Assembly (NCBI GenBank): GCA_003487525.1
Contig: DNDT01000356.1
Span: 1 to 11,581, forward strand
Direction: 5' to 3'
DNA: 11,581 nucleotides
Source: Flavobacteriales bacterium
GTDB lineage: Bacteria; Bacteroidota; Bacteroidia; Flavobacteriales_E; Vicingaceae
Under the pieces are notes generated by a model. The model did no database searches. It had not been told where the DNA came from and saw only the letters and a list, made by a program, of their open reading frames with translations. The translations under genes and the position numbers were made by a program. This document shows, piece by piece, positions 1 to 7,190 of the stretch; the first letter of the stretch is position 1; each line of letters starts with the position of its first letter.

Positions 1-340
1 CTTTGTGAACAATGTATAAGGCAACCCCCGAACCGCCGACAACAGAAGGTGTCAGTGCAGACGCAAACTCCCAGAGCATGATTACATCAAAACTCCTCCG
101 CCAGGTAAGCTTGTAGTCCGTTAAAACCCGAATGCGGTACATGTACGCCACGTCTCTTGTCGCCATCATCAGAACCGCCACAAAAAGCCAGATAAACGAA
201 CTTCCCGACCATTGAACAACCTCGAATGCCTTAATATCAAAATTTGTCCACAGTAAATAACTGGCTCCCAACAAGCCAATGAGGACCGCAAGCCCGATGC
301 GTTTCCAAGAAAAAATCCTAAGTACTTTTTCGCTTACCAA
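1..340 (-). CDS. Flippase-like membrane protein, LPG synthase transmembrane family (partial, N-terminal part)
   Basis: Reading the minus strand from 340 to the window edge gives about 113 residues without a stop. The reading frame continues beyond position 1, so the C-terminal part is missing. Visible features are a short basic N-terminus, a first hydrophobic helix (roughly residues 12-30), a second helix with an FIWLFVAVLMM core, a basic cytoplasmic stretch, and the motif WEFASALTPSVVGGSGVAL. This Trp-Glu-Phe...Thr-Pro...Gly-Gly motif is typical of the lysylphosphatidylglycerol synthase transmembrane / flippase-like family (formerly UPF0104). Members are multi-pass inner-membrane proteins thought to move or modify lipids; the substrate here cannot be told. 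The only plausible start after the upstream in-frame TAA (350-348 on this strand's reading) is TTG at 340-338; the first in-frame ATG lies deep in the second helix. It is divergent from the ArsC-like gene. Family call fairly sure, exact function not. Confidence 0.75.
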   Translation of the reverse strand, partial: MVSEKVLRIFSWKRIGLAVLIGLLGASYLLWTNFDIKAFEVVQWSGSSFIWLFVAVLMMATRDVAYMYRIRVLTDYKLTWRRSFDVIMLWEFASALTPSVVGGSGVALYIVHK

Positions 341-360
341 TTTGGGCGATGATTATTTCC

Positions 361-368
361 TACTTTCG
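361..368 (+). promoter_or_regulatory. Possible Bacteroidota -7 promoter element for the arsC-like gene
   Basis: The sequence TACTTTCG differs at one position from the Bacteroidota -7 consensus TAnnTTTG and lies 30 bp before the ATG at 399. A TTTG at 341-344 could serve as the -33 element, but the 16 bp gap is shorter than the usual 19-21 bp. The assignment is therefore tentative. Confidence 0.35.
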
Positions 369-398
369 TCCGGAAGAATGAATTCCTGACTTAAGGGT

Positions 399-755
399 AT
401 GAAAAATACGATTTATTACCTTTCAACATGTTCTACCTGCACAAGGATAATTAAAGAATTACAACCGGACAACAGCTTTGAACTTCAGGACATTAAAACT
501 TCAAAAATAAGTGAGCGTCAACTTGATGAAATGGCTAAGCTTGCAGGTAGTTATGAGGCATTGTTCAGCCGGCGAGCCATTAAATTCAAATCCATGGGTT
601 TAAAGAACAAGACTCTCGGTGAATTGGATTTCAAAAAGTTAATTCTGGATGAATACACGTTTTTAAAACGGCCTGTCATCGTTATTGAAGATGAAATTTT
701 CATTGGAAATTCCAATTCAGTCGTAACATCCGCCAAGACACGCTTGAACAAATGA
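399..755 (+). CDS. ArsC/Spx-like thioredoxin-fold protein
   Basis: This 118-residue protein has the length and layout of the ArsC/Spx/YffB family of glutaredoxin-like proteins. A beta strand (IYYLST) leads into a redox pair C11-S-T-C14. The C-terminal half has R91-P92 followed by VIVIEDEIFIGNS, matching the conserved Arg-Pro and the ArsC closing strand; R58/R59 may correspond to another ArsC arginine. C11 aligns with the catalytic cysteine of glutaredoxin-type arsenate reductases, while C14 gives a CxxC pair more like Spx and YffB-type proteins. No ars operon genes (efflux pump, ArsR) are adjacent, so a real arsenate reductase role is unproven; a redox or stress role is equally possible. Its stop codon overlaps the start of the following transporter gene (ATGA), which suggests translational coupling. 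Confidence 0.8.
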   Translation: MKNTIYYLSTCSTCTRIIKELQPDNSFELQDIKTSKISERQLDEMAKLAGSYEALFSRRAIKFKSMGLKNKTLGELDFKKLILDEYTFLKRPVIVIEDEIFIGNSNSVVTSAKTRLNK

Positions 756-1651
756 ATCGACTCTGGCTTGCGCATCTGGCTTTGTTTGGCGCCAATTTAA
801 TTTACGGCATTAATTACACTGTTGCCAAGGAAGTAATGCCCGAATATATTTTGCCTTTCGGGTTTATTTTCTGCCGGGTAACCGGTGCCTTGATATTATT
901 CTGGCTTTTACATGCTCTTTTCTACCGGGAAAAAATTGAAAAAAAAGACGTTCCCAGACTCATGCTCTGCGGATTGTTCGGGGTCAGCATAAACCAGTTG
1001 CTGTTTTTCAAGGGATTGAACCTGAGCGTTCCGATCAATGCGTCCATTATCATGACGACCAATCCCATACTGGTGTTAATCATGGCCACAGTTATTGCCA
1101 AAGAAAAACTGACCTGGTTAAAGTCACTTGGGGTAGGACTCGGTATTTCCGGAGCGCTAATAATTATCACATTTCAACAGGGTTTTCAACTGGGTGCATC
1201 AACCTGGTTCGGCGATTTGCTCATTTTTATCAACGCCACATCGTATGGCCTTTACCTGGTTATTGTAAAACCTCTAATGAAAAAATACAAGCCCATCACA
1301 ATTATAAAGTGGGTATTTCTGTTTGGCTACATCGCTGTTTTTCCCATCGGATGGAATGAATTTACCCAAATTCAATGGTCTGAAATGCCAGTCATTGTGA
1401 TATGGGAGACTGTTTATGTGATTGTCGCGACAACTTTTTTGGCGTACTTGTTCAATATATATGCACTAAAGGTTTTGAGCCCGACTGTTGCGAGTTCTTA
1501 CATTTACCTGCAACCGGTACTTGCAGGTATTTTTGCAGTGTGGCTGGGAAAGGACACGATCACATGGCTAAAAGTCATTGCCGCTGCTTTGATCTTTTTG
1601 GGTGTATATCTGGTAAGTAAACCGGGTAATAATAGAGCAGAAGCAAAGTGA
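752..1651 (+). CDS. EamA-family (DMT superfamily) transporter
   Basis: This 299-residue protein is almost entirely hydrophobic, with about ten predicted transmembrane helices in two halves. The first half (about residues 5-140) starts with a helix carrying GANLIYGINYTVAKE and ends with LGVGLGISGALIII. The second half (about 150-290) ends with the related LKVIAAALIFLGVYLVS. Such internal duplication is diagnostic of EamA/RhaT-like drug/metabolite transporters, and the length is normal. Family members export amino acids, metabolites or other small solutes across the inner membrane; the substrate cannot be predicted. The ATG at 752 lies inside the stop region of the upstream gene (4 bp overlap), so the two are very probably one operon. 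The basic C-terminus (NNRAEAK) would be cytoplasmic. Confidence 0.9.
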   Translation: MNRLWLAHLALFGANLIYGINYTVAKEVMPEYILPFGFIFCRVTGALILFWLLHALFYREKIEKKDVPRLMLCGLFGVSINQLLFFKGLNLSVPINASIIMTTNPILVLIMATVIAKEKLTWLKSLGVGLGISGALIIITFQQGFQLGASTWFGDLLIFINATSYGLYLVIVKPLMKKYKPITIIKWVFLFGYIAVFPIGWNEFTQIQWSEMPVIVIWETVYVIVATTFLAYLFNIYALKVLSPTVASSYIYLQPVLAGIFAVWLGKDTITWLKVIAAALIFLGVYLVSKPGNNRAEAK

Positions 1652-1657
1652 TATTTA

Positions 1658-1665
1658 TACCTTTG
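1658..1665 (+). promoter_or_regulatory. Bacteroidota -7 promoter element for yicC-gmk-nadD
   Basis: TACCTTTG is a perfect match to TAnnTTTG and sits 16 bp before the yicC ATG, in the only gap between the transporter and yicC. No clear TTTG is seen at the -33 position. It implies a very short leader and an own promoter for the yicC-gmk-nadD run. Confidence 0.55.
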
Positions 1666-1681
1666 CGCTTTATTTGAAAAT

Positions 1682-2557
1682 ATGATTCTTTCAATGACAG
1701 GTTATGGAAATGCAGAGGTCGTTCTCTCAGGAAAACGGGCGATGGTTTCTGTTAAATCGGTAAACGGAAAAGCAGCCGATCTGAGCCTCAGGATTCCGCA
1801 TCAGTTTAAGGATAAGGAGAATGACGTCCGATCCCTGATTTTGTCCACCTTAAAACGGGGTAAAATAGATGTCAATATTTTTATTGAATCGATAAATGAA
1901 GAGCCGGGGCAGCGCATAAATGAAGGTATTCTTATGGAATATTTCAATCAAATGAAAGGCATTGCTTCGACCATGAACGACATTGATGACGCCAGGATCC
2001 TTTCAATCGTAAGCAAATTTCCCAATGTACTTACTCCCGAAAAAAAAGAAGCAGATGAAAATGAATGGGCAATGATAGAATCCGGATTGGAAAAGGCTCT
2101 CGGCGAGATATCGGCATTTCGGTTGAGAGAAGGACAGGTGCTTGAAAAAGATCTTGCTTCACGAGTGAACGAAATTTTATCCCTTCAAAAAGAAGTGCAG
2201 TCATTCGAAGAAGAGAGAATTACAGCTGTTCGAACCAAACTGGAAAAACAACTGGAACAGCTGAGCCTCACTGAGGGGCCAAACCGCGACAGGTTGGAGC
2301 AGGAACTGATTTATTACCTGGAACGGCTTGACATAACAGAAGAAAACGTGCGTCTTGAAGCACATGTCCAATTGTTTCTGGACACGTTAAATGATCCTGA
2401 GTCGCAGGGGAAAAAATTGGGATTTATCGCCCCGGAAATCGGACGGGAAATCAACACCATTGGATCAAAAGCCAATCACGCAGGTATTCAAAAGTTGGTT
2501 GTGAATATGAAAGATGAATTGGAAAAAATAAAAGAACAGCTTTACAATATTCTCTGA
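1682..2557 (+). CDS. yicC: YicC/YloC-family endoribonuclease
   Basis: The 291-residue product begins with the family hallmark ILSMTGYGNAE and continues with the YicC N-terminal region (about 1-155), including VSVKSVNGKAADLSLRIP and the basic LKRGKIDVNI segment. A helical middle section (about 160-215) rich in Glu, Lys and Gln follows. The conserved C-terminal domain (about 215-291) includes DRLEQELIYYLERLDITEE, RLEAHVQLF, GKKLGFIAPEIGREINTIGSKAN and VVNMKDELEKIKEQ. Length is typical. YicC proteins have been shown to be RNases acting on RNA, linked in E. coli to small RNA turnover; the natural target here is unknown. It lies 1 bp before gmk, in the common yicC-gmk order, and has its own -7 element upstream. 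No anomaly seen. Confidence 0.95.
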   Translation: MILSMTGYGNAEVVLSGKRAMVSVKSVNGKAADLSLRIPHQFKDKENDVRSLILSTLKRGKIDVNIFIESINEEPGQRINEGILMEYFNQMKGIASTMNDIDDARILSIVSKFPNVLTPEKKEADENEWAMIESGLEKALGEISAFRLREGQVLEKDLASRVNEILSLQKEVQSFEEERITAVRTKLEKQLEQLSLTEGPNRDRLEQELIYYLERLDITEENVRLEAHVQLFLDTLNDPESQGKKLGFIAPEIGREINTIGSKANHAGIQKLVVNMKDELEKIKEQLYNIL

Positions 2558-2558
2558 T

Positions 2559-3131
2559 ATGAATTCCGGAAAATGCATCATTTTTTCTGCTCCCTCGGGA
2601 GCCGGAAAGACCAGTATCGTAAGACACCTTCTCAAAGTCAGAAACGATCTTGAGTTCAGTGTTTCGGCCTGCACGCGCGAACAGCGCCCCGACGAAGTGG
2701 ACGGAAAAGATTATTATTTTTTAAGTCCTGCCGAATTCAAAAGGAGAATTGACAGAGATGAATTTATCGAGTGGGAAGAGGTATACCAGGATCAGTTTTA
2801 CGGTACCCTCAAAAGCGAGATTGACCGTATCTGGCGCAAAGGCAAACACGTGATTTTTGATGTTGACGTCAAGGGAGGGCTCAGCTTAACAAGGTATTTT
2901 AAGGAGAATGCACTGGCAATATTTGTGAAAGCTCCTTCGGTGGAAGCGTTGGAAAGGAGACTTCGGTCCCGCGGGACCGAAACGGACGAAAAAATTGCGC
3001 GTCGTCTCGCCAAGGCAAGTCAGGAACTGGACTACGCAAAATGGTTTGACCTTTTGCTTCTCAACGACAATTTTGAAACGGCCTGTAAAGAGGCTGAAAT
3101 AATGGTAAATACCTTTATATCGCATATCTAA
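2559..3131 (+). CDS. gmk: Guanylate kinase
   Basis: Guanylate kinase phosphorylates GMP to GDP with ATP in the cytoplasm, an essential step of purine nucleotide supply. The 190-residue protein shows the P-loop APSGAGKT (11-18), the GMP-binding SVSACTREQRPDEVDGKDYYF region (about 34-54, with R40 and Y52/Y53), the EWEEVYQDQFYGT segment (71-83) and the DVDVKGG strand (101-107). The late RRLAKASQELDYAKWFD stretch is the usual arginine-rich lid and C-terminal helix. Length is normal for the enzyme. It starts 1 bp after the yicC stop and ends 2 bp before nadD, so it is surely co-transcribed with both. The ATG at 2559 fits the family start; a longer form is not needed. Confidence 0.97.
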   Translation: MNSGKCIIFSAPSGAGKTSIVRHLLKVRNDLEFSVSACTREQRPDEVDGKDYYFLSPAEFKRRIDRDEFIEWEEVYQDQFYGTLKSEIDRIWRKGKHVIFDVDVKGGLSLTRYFKENALAIFVKAPSVEALERRLRSRGTETDEKIARRLAKASQELDYAKWFDLLLLNDNFETACKEAEIMVNTFISHI

Positions 3132-3133
3132 GG

Positions 3134-3715
3134 ATGAAGATTGGACTGTTTTTTGGCACTTACAATCCCATTCATGTCGGGCACATGGTGATTGCCAATT
3201 ACATGGTCGAATTCACCGAACTCGATCGAATTTGGATCGTCGTGTCACCGCACAATCCGTTCAAGGAAAAGAAGTCTCTGCTGGCCGATTATCACCGTCT
3301 CCAACTTGTCAGGATTGCCATCGGAGATGACATCCGATTCAAGGCTTCGGATATCGAATTCAAGCTCCCTCAACCCAGTTATACCATCCATACCCTCGCC
3401 TATTTAAAGGAAAAATATCCTGAAAATGAATACGTACTTGTGATGGGCGCGGACAATCTGAAGAACTTTCACAAATGGAAAAACTACGAGGAAATATTAA
3501 AGGAGCATGAAATTTATGTTTATCCAAGAATTGAAGGAAACAACATTGGTGAACTAAAAAACCATCCCAAGGTTTCATTTCACGAAGCACCGATTATGCG
3601 GATCTCCTCTTCATTTATCCGCGAAAGCATCTCTGCCAAAAAAGACGTGCGACATTACATGCCAAAAGACGTGTACGAATACATTGAGGAGATGCACTTC
3701 TACGAGAAAATCTGA
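3134..3715 (+). CDS. nadD: Nicotinate-nucleotide adenylyltransferase
   Basis: NadD joins nicotinate mononucleotide to AMP from ATP, making deamido-NAD in NAD biosynthesis. The 193-residue protein opens with GLFFGTYNPIHVGHM, containing the nucleotidyltransferase signature HxGH at 14-17. It has VMGADNLKNFHKWKNYEEI (103-121), typical of bacterial NadD, and closes with the ISSSFIR motif (157-163), the second nucleotide-binding signature. Length is typical. The gene follows gmk by 2 bp. Its 3' end overlaps the end of the convergent ABC exporter gene by 16 bp (3700-3715), and no terminator hairpin is visible between them. Confidence 0.96.
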   Translation: MKIGLFFGTYNPIHVGHMVIANYMVEFTELDRIWIVVSPHNPFKEKKSLLADYHRLQLVRIAIGDDIRFKASDIEFKLPQPSYTIHTLAYLKEKYPENEYVLVMGADNLKNFHKWKNYEEILKEHEIYVYPRIEGNNIGELKNHPKVSFHEAPIMRISSSFIRESISAKKDVRHYMPKDVYEYIEEMHFYEKI

Positions 3716-5526
3716 AGGTCGTACAGCTTTTTGTAGATCCCGTTGATCTCCAGCAGGGCTTTGTGTGATCCCCGTTCGGCTATTCTCCCATCGTCAATCA
3801 CAATGATTTCATCCGCATGCTGTATGGTTGAAAGACGGTGAGCGATAACAAAGGTTGTCCTGTTTTCCATCAGTTTGAACAGGGCCTCCTGAACCAGCTT
3901 TTCCGATTCGGTGTCAAGCGAAGAAGTCGCTTCATCCAAAATCAGGATCGGCGGATTTTTAAGAACGGCTCTCGCAATGCTGAGTCGCTGACGCTGACCC
4001 CCGCTTAACTTGCCTCCCCTGTCCCCAATATTGGTCTCATAGGATAATGGAAGGGCAGTAATAAACTCATGTGCATTGGCAATTTTTGCTGCCTGTTCAA
4101 CCTGCTCCTTGCTCGCGTCCATTCCGAAAGCGATGTTGTTGAAAATGGAGTCATTAAATAAGATGGATTCCTGAGTGACAATTCCCATTAAACCTCGCAG
4201 GTCCTTTATTTTATACTGTTTATTGGATATTCCGTCGATTAAAATATCCCCTGACTGATAGTCGTAAAAACGAGGCAGGAGGTCAACCAGAGATGACTTT
4301 CCTCCACCCGAAGGACCAACCAGGGCGACAATCTTTCCTTTCTTTACCTTGAAACTTACCCCCTTCAGAATTGGTTCATTTACATTGTACGCAAATTCAA
4401 GGTCCTTATATTCTATTTCATCTTTAAATTCATGTATGGCCGTGGCATTTGGGCGATCCGTAATCTTATTTTCAGCATCCATGACATGTGTGACACGGTC
4501 AACCGATGCGGCCCCTTTTTGAATGTTATAGAACGAGGTGGTAACCGATTTTATGGGTGCAATCAATTGTGAAAAAATGATGATGTACCCCAGAAATTCA
4601 GAGCCGGTCATTTCACTTTCTTCGGCCAATACCAGACTGCCCCCGAACCAAACCAGGCTAATCATGATCAGCGATCCCAGGAACTCACTCATGGGTGAAG
4701 CCATGTCCCTTTTGTAAAGCATTTGTGACATGGTTTGCCTGTATTCGTCATTCAATTTCACGAATTTTTTGGTCATGCTCACCTGGGCATTAAATGCTTT
4801 CACTATTCGAAGTCCCGAAATGGTCTCTTCAACCATGCTCAGCAACTGTCCATTTTTATCCTGAAGTTTTGCGGATGTTTTTTTCAGGCTTTTTCCGACC
4901 TGCCCGATCAGCAATCCGCTTATTGGCAGCAATATCAATGCGAACAAGGTAAGTTTTGGGCTGATGACAATTAAAATGACGAAGCTCATGGCAATGGTAA
5001 TCGGGTCTCTGAATATCATTTCCAGGGAGTTCATAATCGACCATTCAATTTCGGATACATCACTGGTGATTCTGGCCAGGATATCCCCTTTGCGCTCTTC
5101 GTTGTAATAACTAAGCGGAAGCGCTATAATTTTTCCGAATATTTTGAATCGAATGTCGCGTACCACTCCGCTTCTGAGTTGGGCCATAAAAACCTTTGCC
5201 AGATACCTGCATAGGTTTTTAAGAAAAAACAAGACGCCCACAAGAATGCAAATAAAAATCAAGGCTCCAATTTTGTCGTCCGCACTTGCAATAAACTGCC
5301 CCAAATAGTACTCGAAATATCCACTGGCCGCCTCTTTTGTAAGTGCAAATTCGGGCTTGGTTGAAATAACGGAAACGTCTTTTGTAAATAAAAGATCGAG
5401 AAAGGGAATAAACAATAAGAGCGAAAGCAGGTTAAAAATAGCATCGAGAATATAAAACACAACACTCAGACCAGCTTTTAACTTATATGGAATGGCGTAG
5501 ACAACTATTTTAAAAAGTGCTTTCAA
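3700..5526 (-). CDS. MsbA-type ABC exporter, fused permease and ATPase
   Basis: A 608-residue half-transporter that would act as a homodimer in the inner membrane. The N-terminal domain (about 1-335) has six transmembrane helices, with coupling segments such as LSYYNEERKGDILARITSD (138-156). The ATPase domain carries Walker A GPSGGGKS (404-411), Q-loop Q452, the LSGGQ signature (507-511), Walker B ILILDE (527-532), D-loop SLD (536-538) and switch H563, so it should be active. The fold matches the MsbA/lipid and multidrug exporter group; lipid A-core flipping is a plausible but unproven role. The start is TTG at 5526-5524: an in-frame TAA lies 18 bases upstream, no ATG or GTG lies between, and the MKALFKIVVYAIPYK start fits the family. 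It is divergent from rbfA and overlaps nadD tail-to-tail by 16 bp. Confidence 0.92.
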   Translation of the reverse strand: MKALFKIVVYAIPYKLKAGLSVVFYILDAIFNLLSLLLFIPFLDLLFTKDVSVISTKPEFALTKEAASGYFEYYLGQFIASADDKIGALIFICILVGVLFFLKNLCRYLAKVFMAQLRSGVVRDIRFKIFGKIIALPLSYYNEERKGDILARITSDVSEIEWSIMNSLEMIFRDPITIAMSFVILIVISPKLTLFALILLPISGLLIGQVGKSLKKTSAKLQDKNGQLLSMVEETISGLRIVKAFNAQVSMTKKFVKLNDEYRQTMSQMLYKRDMASPMSEFLGSLIMISLVWFGGSLVLAEESEMTGSEFLGYIIIFSQLIAPIKSVTTSFYNIQKGAASVDRVTHVMDAENKITDRPNATAIHEFKDEIEYKDLEFAYNVNEPILKGVSFKVKKGKIVALVGPSGGGKSSLVDLLPRFYDYQSGDILIDGISNKQYKIKDLRGLMGIVTQESILFNDSIFNNIAFGMDASKEQVEQAAKIANAHEFITALPLSYETNIGDRGGKLSGGQRQRLSIARAVLKNPPILILDEATSSLDTESEKLVQEALFKLMENRTTFVIAHRLSTIQHADEIIVIDDGRIAERGSHKALLEINGIYKKLYDLQIFS

Positions 5527-5546
5527 ATTATAGGATTGGATTTAGG

Positions 5547-5554
5547 CAAATATA
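5547..5554 (-). promoter_or_regulatory. Bacteroidota -7 promoter element for the ABC exporter
   Basis: Read on the minus strand this is TATATTTG, a perfect TAnnTTTG match, 20 bp before the TTG start. A partial -33 match (TTTC) lies 18 bp further upstream at 5573-5576. Its position also supports the TTG as translation start. Confidence 0.5.
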
Positions 5555-5603
5555 ATAGAAATAAAGCCCCTCGAAATGTAGAAAGGATTCTCGGCAGAAG
5601 TAT

Positions 5604-5611
5604 TAAATTTG
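5604..5611 (+). promoter_or_regulatory. Possible Bacteroidota -7 promoter element just before rbfA
   Basis: TAAATTTG matches TAnnTTTG perfectly but ends only 4 bp before the rbfA ATG at 5616. If used, transcription would begin at or next to the start codon, giving a leaderless or nearly leaderless mRNA. No clear -33 element is seen, so chance occurrence in AT-rich DNA is possible. Confidence 0.35.
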
Positions 5612-5615
5612 GCGC

Positions 5616-5957
5616 ATGCCTTCCCTTCGACAAAACAAAGCCAGCCGCCTTATTCAACGTGAACTTTCGACGCTCTTTCAGCGTGAAGCACGAAATTTGT
5701 TTAAGAATACAATGGTAACCGTTACTGTAGTGAGAATCAGCCCGGATTTAAAAGTGGCCAAGGCTTACCTCAGTTTTTTTGGGGTAGAGGACAAGACTGC
5801 CAAACTCGAGGAGATAAGAAATCAGCAGGGTGATATCCGAAGAAGACTTGGCACTGAAATGAGGCATCAGCTGAGATATATTCCCGAACTGCACTTCTAT
5901 CTCGACGACTCCATAGATCTGACCGAAGAAATTGACAACCTTCTCTCTAAAGACTGA
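5616..5957 (+). CDS. rbfA: Ribosome-binding factor A
   Basis: RbfA binds the 30S ribosomal subunit and helps late maturation of 16S rRNA. The 113-residue protein has the family layout: an N-terminal helix with LRQNKASRLIQRELSTLF (4-21), a first strand region VTVTVVRISPDLKVAKAYLSFFG in which SPDLKVAKAY is the RbfA signature (the known DL..A..Y core), a helix containing RRRLGTEM, and the closing strand LRYIPELHFYLDDSID. Length is normal for the family. The start at ATG 5616 is chosen because the RQNK...RLIQ stretch is the usual beginning of the family. The stop lies 6 bp before the following permease gene, and the two are probably co-transcribed. Confidence 0.95.
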   Translation: MPSLRQNKASRLIQRELSTLFQREARNLFKNTMVTVTVVRISPDLKVAKAYLSFFGVEDKTAKLEEIRNQQGDIRRRLGTEMRHQLRYIPELHFYLDDSIDLTEEIDNLLSKD

Positions 5958-5963
5958 ATAGAC

Positions 5964-7190
5964 GTGAATTTAGCACTCTTTGTAGCCCGGAGATACCTGT
6001 TCTCAAAAAATTCACGAAGTGCGATAAACATCATTTCCTGGATTTCGGTAATAAGCATTTCCATTGCAACCTTTGCGCTGGTAGTGGTATTATCCGCTTT
6101 CAATGGGCTTCAGCACGTGGTGGAATCGATGTACGAAGAATTTGAACCGCACGTCAAAATCTCTCCCGCCAAAGGAAAGTACATGGACCTTGACGATAAG
6201 ACAATATCGTTGATTTCCAATATTCAGGGTGTATTGCACACCAGCAGGATAATCGAAGAGTTAACCCTTGTACGTTACGGGGATAAGCAAAGTCCTTGCG
6301 TATTAAAAGGGGTTGAACCCTCATTTATCAGCGCGAGTAATCTGGGCAGTACCGTTGTGAATGGTTCTTCTTCCCTTTATTTAAATGATATGCCCACCGC
6401 CCTGATTGGGTATGGAATGTCGAACGCCTTGTCGGTGTATCTGAAAAATTCCATGGAAAACCTGAAAGTCTATGCCCCCAGACCTGGAAGTGGTGTCAGC
6501 ATGGACCCTTCCAGTGCTTTTTATTCCAAATCAATTACACCAACGGGCATCTATTTAATAAATCCGGATATCGATGGTAAATATTTAATCGTTCCCATTG
6601 AATTTGCACGAGACTTGCTCCATTTGGGAACTAAAATTTCGGATCTCGAACTTAAAACCAAACCGGGTGAAGAAGAGCATATTAAGGCCGAAATTCAGCA
6701 ATTACTGGGAAAAGAGTATTTGGTGCAAAGCAGGTTTGATTTGAATCCGCTTATTTACAAAACCAACAAATCGGAGAAGATGGTTACCTTTTTTATCCTC
6801 TCCTTTATTTTAATCATCTCGACCTTCAATGTGATAAGCACCCTGACCATGATACTGCTGGAGAAAAGGAAGGATATTGTCACCTTGAATTACCTGGGCA
6901 TTGACAAAAACACCGTCCGGAATATTTTCATCAATGAAGGCATGCTGATTAATGGCCTGGGTACAGGAATAGGCCTGGTTTTTGGCGTGGTGCTCTGCTT
7001 GCTGCAACAGCACATCGGTCTGGTCCGGCTGGAAGGCGGTATTATTGAATATTACCCGATTAAACTGCTTTTTTCAGATTTCATGCTGATCCTGGGAACC
7101 GTTATGGTCATCGGATTGACCGCTTCCTATTTTCCGGCAAGATTTTTAATTAAAGGTGGTTATCAGGAAGCCACACTTAGGGAAATATAA
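5964..7190 (+). CDS. LolC/LolE-like FtsX-family ABC transporter permease
   Basis: The 408-residue protein has the LolC/LolE layout. A cytoplasmic start (ALFVARRYLFSKN) leads to a first transmembrane helix (about 20-45, with the family stretch IISWISVISISIATFALVVV). A large periplasmic domain (about 46-270) begins FNGLQHVVESMYEEFEPHVKI. A C-terminal FtsX domain has three helices (about 272-300, 325-350 and 370-395), the first followed by the cytoplasmic EKRKDIVTLNYLGI segment that contacts the ATPase. In other bacteria such permeases extract lipoproteins from the inner membrane for transport to the outer membrane. No LolD-type ATPase is in this window, so the partner must be encoded elsewhere. 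The start is GTG at 5964, 6 bp after rbfA. The 3' end overlaps dusB by 28 bp tail-to-tail. Confidence 0.88.
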   Translation: MNLALFVARRYLFSKNSRSAINIISWISVISISIATFALVVVLSAFNGLQHVVESMYEEFEPHVKISPAKGKYMDLDDKTISLISNIQGVLHTSRIIEELTLVRYGDKQSPCVLKGVEPSFISASNLGSTVVNGSSSLYLNDMPTALIGYGMSNALSVYLKNSMENLKVYAPRPGSGVSMDPSSAFYSKSITPTGIYLINPDIDGKYLIVPIEFARDLLHLGTKISDLELKTKPGEEEHIKAEIQQLLGKEYLVQSRFDLNPLIYKTNKSEKMVTFFILSFILIISTFNVISTLTMILLEKRKDIVTLNYLGIDKNTVRNIFINEGMLINGLGTGIGLVFGVVLCLLQQHIGLVRLEGGIIEYYPIKLLFSDFMLILGTVMVIGLTASYFPARFLIKGGYQEATLREI

